From Paraburkholderia fynbosensis (GTDB taxonomy: Bacteria > Pseudomonadota > Gammaproteobacteria > Burkholderiales > Burkholderiaceae): a stretch of DNA of 64,000 bases. Position 1 is the stretch's first letter. Each line of letters starts with the position of its first letter. The position numbers and the translations under genes are program-made. The stretch is taken from NCBI RefSeq assembly GCF_902859935.1, contig NZ_CADIKI010000002.1, positions 124,001-188,000 of the forward strand. The letters run 5' to 3'. Positions 60,395-64,000 of this stretch are shown in pieces. A model generated the notes under the pieces. That model was not told the origin of the DNA, ran no database searches, and worked only from the letters and a program-made list of their open reading frames with translations.

Positions 60395-60772
60395 ATGAAG
60401 CTATTCCATTTTTCCCGTCCGACGCTGCGTGCGTTGATGGTCGGCGCCGCGGCGCTGGTTGTGACGTCTGCCGCGTCCGCGCATGCGCATCTGGCGTCGA
60501 GCGAGCCAGCGGCGAACACCGACGCCGTCGCGCCCACCGCGGTGACGATCCATTTCACCGAGCCGCTCGAGCCGGCGTTCAGCAGGATCACGCTGGCCGA
60601 TGCGAGCGGCAAGGCGGCCGCGCAGGCCGCCTCAGAAGTCGACAAGCAGGACGCCAGGGTGATGCGCCTGCCGCTGCCGCCGTTGAGCGCGGGCCGCTAT
60701 GCGGTGCACTGGATCGCGGTCGCCACCGATGGCCACCGCACCCAAGGCGACTTCGCGTTCAACGTCAAATGA
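60395..60772 (+). CDS. copC: Periplasmic copper-binding protein CopC
   Basis: A 125-residue CopC/YobA protein. The signal peptide cleaves after ASA, exposing an N-terminal His (H30 of the precursor, HAHLASSEPAAN) that with the His in DGHRTQG forms the copper(II) site. No methionine-rich copper(I) loop is present. It overlaps copD by an ATGA, so CopC probably hands copper to CopD. Confidence 0.93.
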   Translation: MKLFHFSRPTLRALMVGAAALVVTSAASAHAHLASSEPAANTDAVAPTAVTIHFTEPLEPAFSRITLADASGKAAAQAASEVDKQDARVMRLPLPPLSAGRYAVHWIAVATDGHRTQGDFAFNVK

Positions 60773-61698
60773 GCGTCGACGGATTGTGGATCGGGCAGGT
60801 CGCCATGGCCGCGCTCATGAACGTTGCGTTTGCGTTTGCCGTCGGTTCAGCGTTGCTCAGCGCGTGGCTCGCGAACGACGCCCAACAGAAAATCTCGCCT
60901 GCGCGCCCGGCCTGGATGCGCGCGCAACGATCGCTGCTGACCGCGACGGTCGTACTGGTGCTCGCGGACCTCGGCTGGCTGCTGTATCAGGCGGCGTCGA
61001 TGGCCGGGGTCGCGTTGCCGGCCGCGTTCGGCGTCGTGCCGACCGTGCTGACGCAGACGCATGTCGGCTACGGCTGGAGCGTCGCATTTGCAGGCGCGCT
61101 GGTATTGCTCGGCATGGCGATGGCCAGCCATAGGGGCATGCTGCGCAATGCGCTGCTGTGGCTCGCGGTGATCGCGGTCGCGGCGGGCAAGGCGTCGCTC
61201 GGGCATGCGGCCGATGCCGGCGTGGCGTCGGCCGCGATCGGCATGCAAACGCTGCACGTGCTCGTCACGAGCGTGTGGGGCGGGCTGGCGATGGCGGCGG
61301 GGCTGGCGATCCTGCCGGCCCTCGGCACCTCGACCGCGCGCGGGATGCTGATCCGCACCGCGACCCAGGTGTCGAATGTGTCGGTGGTGGCGGTAGGGTT
61401 CGTGCTGCTGTCGGGCATCTTCAATGCCGTGCGCGGCTCCGGCGGCTCGCTCCAGGCGATTCAGTCCAGCACATGGGGTCACGTGCTGACGCTGAAACTC
61501 GTGCTCGTCGCCATGGCGCTCGTGCTCGGCGGACTCAACCGTTTCCTCGCGCTGCCGCGCCTGCGCCGCACGGCGTCGACGATGGATGCGCATACGTTCG
61601 TCAACGTCCTGTACCTCGAAGCGCTGGCGATGATCGGGGCATTCGTCGCGGCGGCGGCGCTGTCGCATAGCGTGCCGGCGTTCGCGGCATTGGGCTGA
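60769..61698 (+). CDS. copD: Copper resistance membrane protein CopD
   Basis: A 309-residue inner-membrane protein with about eight hydrophobic segments. HVLVTSVWGGLAMAAGLA and FNAVRG-type text match the CopD domain. The ATG at 60769 overlaps the copC stop. It is thought to bring copper across the inner membrane for cuproenzymes. The upstream longer frame lies inside copC and is rejected. Confidence 0.92.
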   Translation: MSVDGLWIGQVAMAALMNVAFAFAVGSALLSAWLANDAQQKISPARPAWMRAQRSLLTATVVLVLADLGWLLYQAASMAGVALPAAFGVVPTVLTQTHVGYGWSVAFAGALVLLGMAMASHRGMLRNALLWLAVIAVAAGKASLGHAADAGVASAAIGMQTLHVLVTSVWGGLAMAAGLAILPALGTSTARGMLIRTATQVSNVSVVAVGFVLLSGIFNAVRGSGGSLQAIQSSTWGHVLTLKLVLVAMALVLGGLNRFLALPRLRRTASTMDAHTFVNVLYLEALAMIGAFVAAAALSHSVPAFAALG

Positions 61699-61962
61699 GA
61701 CCGTCGGGCGGTTGAGCAGGGTTGAGTTGAATTGAGCGGGGCGGACGGGCGAAGGGCGTGACGTGGGGTGTTGCGCCAGTTTGTGCGACGCGCGCATGAA
61801 ATCGCCAACGTCCGGTGCGACCACGCCGCCTAAGGGATTTTGGGGCAATAAGCCTGTGCGCCCCAGACTCGCAAACGGGGCGGCGTCTCAAGACTCTTGC
61901 GGTACGCGTCCGTGCGCCCGCCGCCCGCTCGTCCACCTTGCGTCATTCCTGCAACGGAACAC

Positions 61963-61999
61963 CAAAAAAAAAGCGCCGCACTGCAGGAGCGTGCGGCGC
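61963..61999 (-). terminator. Terminator of the DUF2158 operon
   Basis: GCGCCGCAC / GTGCGGCGC stem; the minus strand runs into nine T's. The remaining 347 bases between copD and this operon show no gene. Confidence 0.9.
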
Positions 62000-62045
62000 A
62001 ATACACACGGTCGCCTGGCGGTGGCCGGCAATCCGCTACTGCTCC

Positions 62046-62285
62046 TCAGGCGGCGAGCGCGTCCTGGCTCGCCCGTTCCAGCGTCTCCTCCGGAAACATC
62101 TCCTGCTGCAACTCGCCAGCGTCGCTGATCCATTGGCAGATCAGCCAGTTGCCCGGTGCGAACAGCACCGGACCGCTCCAGGTGGCGGTCATCGGGCGTC
62201 CGCCAGATCCGGGCTTCAGCACTTCGCCCACGTGATACGCAGGCTTCGCGCGTCTCTTCGCCAGCCGCAGTCGCATGGTGAGCAT
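62046..62285 (-). CDS. DUF2158 small protein
   Basis: A 79-residue protein matching DUF2158 (YodC type): YHVGEVLKPGSGGRPMTATW then ICQWISDAGELQQEMFP, the usual GD/SGGP-M-C-W pattern. The ATG at 62285 is used, but 62276 is possible. It lies 17 bases after a small membrane-protein gene and is closed by a strong terminator. Its function is unknown. Confidence 0.75.
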   Translation of the reverse strand: MLTMRLRLAKRRAKPAYHVGEVLKPGSGGRPMTATWSGPVLFAPGNWLICQWISDAGELQQEMFPEETLERASQDALAA

Positions 62286-62302
62286 CCGCTTGATGAAGCC
62301 GC

Positions 62303-62605
62303 TTATTCGAGGCCGAGCCGATGGCCGACGATCGGCGCGCAAAAGAGCGCGATCGCGCAGCCCGCGGCCTTGCCTTCGAGTTCGGCGCCGGCGGCGCGCG
62401 CGCCGTACATATGCATCAGCAGATCGAAGAGTTGCGGCAGGCAGTAGACGACGGCGGCGGCAACGAAGCATTTCTCGACCACCGAGATGCGCCAGCCGCG
62501 TTCGAACGCCAGCATCGCGCCGAGGATGCGTAGCACGCCGAAGGCGACCAGTGCGCCGACGGCCGCCTGTTCGCGGATCAGATAGTCAGGAAGGAATTCG
62601 CCCAT
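62303..62605 (-). CDS. Small predicted membrane protein
   Basis: A 100-residue protein with about three hydrophobic stretches (VGALVAFGVLRILGAMLAF, CFVAAAVVYCLPQLFDLL and AAGCAIALFCAPIVG). The ATG at 62605 follows GGGG. It forms a two-gene unit with the DUF2158 gene. I do not recognise the family; resemblance to a phage holin is too loose to claim. Confidence 0.65.
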   Translation of the reverse strand: MGEFLPDYLIREQAAVGALVAFGVLRILGAMLAFERGWRISVVEKCFVAAAVVYCLPQLFDLLMHMYGARAAGAELEGKAAGCAIALFCAPIVGHRLGLE

Positions 62606-63006
62606 GATGTGCCCCGATGCGTGCGTTGTTTGCAAGCATTTCAGCAAGGCGCGGGCCATGCGTATGTCCGGTGCCGTACAAATGGCTTGAAAGCCTTGAT
62701 GGATAAGGCTTTTCGAGAAATGAAGCCGGGCGGGTAGCGGTCCCTGAAACGCGTGTCTCAGCGTACGCGGTCCAGGATGTTACGTTACTGCGAAGGCCTG
62801 TGCGTCACGTCGCCGTAACATGCGGGCGGGCGGTCGTAACGAGGCTTTGGCGGTTAGGTCGATGTTGCCCAGACGAGCAAAGAGAACGATGCGCAGACCA
62901 TGCCGAGCGCATTCGCGAGCGTTGACGCGAGCCTGGCATCGCAGACCGGCAGCAGCTCGCCGATCAAAGCGAACATGCCGCCCGCAGGCGGCATGTCTTG
63001 AGACTC
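62606..63006. other. Gene-free region before galactonate dehydratase end
   Basis: 401 bases without a convincing gene. It contains the 10-bp stem at 62972-62995 noted separately. Confidence 0.4.
62972..62995 (-). terminator. Hairpin after dgoD
   Basis: ACATGCCGCC / GGCGGCATGT with a CGCA loop, 12 bases past the dgoD stop; on the minus strand it is followed by TCGCTTT, so the T-run is weak. Confidence 0.6.
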
Positions 63007-64000
63007 TTACCACTCGGCGACGCTTCCGTCCTCGTGACGCCATACCGGGTTGCGCCAGCGATGTCCGACCTTGGCCATCTCGCGCACCTTCTCTTCGTTG
63101 ACCTCGATACCGAGGCCCGGGCCTTGCGGAATCGACACGAAGCCATCTTCGTACTTGAAGACTTCCGGGTTCTTGATGTAGTCGAGCAGGTCGTTGCCCT
63201 GGTTGTAGTGAATCCCGAGGCTCTGTTCCTGGATGAACGCGTTATAGCTGACCGCGTCGATCTGCAGGCAGGTTGCCAGAGCGATCGGGCCGAGCGGGCA
63301 ATGCAGCGCGAGGGCGACGTCGTACGCTTCGGCCATCGACGCGATCTTGCGGCACTCGGTGATGCCGCCCGCGTGCGACGCGTCCGGCTGGATGATGTCC
63401 ACGTAGCCGCCCGACAGGATGTGCTTGAAGTCCCAGCGCGAGTACAGACGCTCGCCCAGCGCGATCGGCGTATTGGTCTGGTTGACGATGTCGCGCAGCG
63501 CTTCGGCGTTCTCCGACAGCACCGGCTCCTCGATGAAGAGCAGCTTGTACGGGTCGAGTTCTTTCGCCAGCACCTTCGCCATCGGCTTGTGGACGCGGCC
63601 GTGGAAGTCCACGCCGATACCGATGTTCGGCCCCACCGCCTCGCGCACCGCCGCGACGTTGTTGATCACGCCTTGCACCTTGTCGAAGGTGTCGATGATC
63701 TGCAACTCTTCTGAGCCGTTCATCTTCACGGCCTTGAAGCCGCGCTCGACCACCGCGCGCGCGTTGTTCGCGACGTCGCTCGGACGGTCGCCGCCGATCC
63801 ACGAGTACACCTTGATCTTGTCACGCACCTGGCCGCCGAGCAGCGCGTGCACCGGCACGCCGTGATGCTTGCCCTTGATGTCCCACAACGCCTGGTCGAC
63901 GCCGGCAATCGCGCTCATCGTGATCGGGCCGCCGCGGTAGAAGCCCGCGCGGTACATCACCTGCCAGTGGTCTTCGATCAGTAGCGGGTCTTTGCCGATC
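63007..64000 (-). CDS. dgoD: D-galactonate dehydratase, 5' end beyond window
   Basis: The frame is open to the right edge (331 codons visible), so the start lies past base 64000. Members are about 382 residues. The text [16 protein letters not shown] and [18 protein letters not shown] is that of E. coli DgoD, and [13 protein letters not shown] and [15 protein letters not shown] are enolase-superfamily motifs of the mandelate racemase group. It removes water from D-galactonate to give 2-keto-3-deoxygalactonate. Other galactonate genes would lie to the right. Confidence 0.95.
   Translation of the reverse strand, partial: IGKDPLLIEDHWQVMYRAGFYRGGPITMSAIAGVDQALWDIKGKHHGVPVHALLGGQVRDKIKVYSWIGGDRPSDVANNARAVVERGFKAVKMNGSEELQIIDTFDKVQGVINNVAAVREAVGPNIGIGVDFHGRVHKPMAKVLAKELDPYKLLFIEEPVLSENAEALRDIVNQTNTPIALGERLYSRWDFKHILSGGYVDIIQPDASHAGGITECRKIASMAEAYDVALALHCPLGPIALATCLQIDAVSYNAFIQEQSLGIHYNQGNDLLDYIKNPEVFKYEDGFVSIPQGPGLGIEVNEEKVREMAKVGHRWRNPVWRHEDGSVAEW

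Noticed and set aside
62303..62605. Phage holin as identity of the small membrane protein
   Set aside because: Size and helices fit loosely, but there are no lysis or phage genes nearby and no sequence signature.

Overview
The window is a high-GC, gene-dense and mostly housekeeping stretch of a betaproteobacterial chromosome. Gene content and order point to Burkholderiaceae, most likely Paraburkholderia: rplM-rpsI followed by erpA, anmK, tyrS and dtd; purH-fis-dusB; miaB-ybeZ-ybeY-corC-lnt; ruvCAB; an FMN riboswitch before ribB. The genus is inferred from content, not from a database match. I saw no phage, insertion sequence, CRISPR array, tRNA or rRNA.

Layout. 1-1.6 kb: end of a gluconate symporter gene plus gluconokinase. 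1.7-9.3 kb: purB, a HypT-like LysR gene, glutamate dehydrogenase and a complete glutamate/aspartate ABC importer (gltIJKL), so glutamate uptake sits beside its oxidative deamination. 9.4-13.5 kb: a class II glutamine amidotransferase, pyrC, a DUF3025 gene, the RNase P RNA and an OsmC protein. 13.5-19.7 kb: a probable small RNA gene, then rplM-rpsI, erpA, anmK, tyrS, dtd and a histidine phosphatase. 19.8-23.8 kb: DUF2236, ruvB, ruvA, a 22-codon LysE-family remnant, ruvC and a small KTSC-like gene. 24-31 kb: purH, fis, dusB, ubiH, pepP and a glutathione transferase. 31-38 kb: the lnt-corC-ybeY-ybeZ-miaB cluster, interrupted by chaC. 38-44 kb: a LysR/VOC/MFS locus, an XRE-cupin regulator, the FMN riboswitch with ribB, and a HAD phosphatase. 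44-50 kb: glycerol genes glpK, glpD and glpR, with a small lipoprotein and a small winged-helix-like gene between. 50-55.4 kb: a gamma-glutamyltransferase, an MHS-type transporter, a ferritin-like diiron protein and a PNPOx-like protein. 55.4-62.6 kb: RhlE, TrhA/hemolysin III, two multihaem cytochromes c, copCD and a two-gene operon of unknown function. 63-64 kb: the 3' part of galactonate dehydratase.

I did not find an obvious new multi-gene system. The best leads are: (1) a candidate sRNA at 13855-13942 with a near-consensus promoter, a strong terminator and a loop copying the anti-Shine-Dalgarno core; (2) a sharp LysE deletion scar against ruvC; (3) a decayed partial duplication of an MFS gene tail; (4) evenly spaced operator half-sites in the LysR/VOC/MFS promoter; (5) a GlpR-type operator cluster before glpD; (6) an uncharacterised diiron protein and an uncharacterised two-gene operon.
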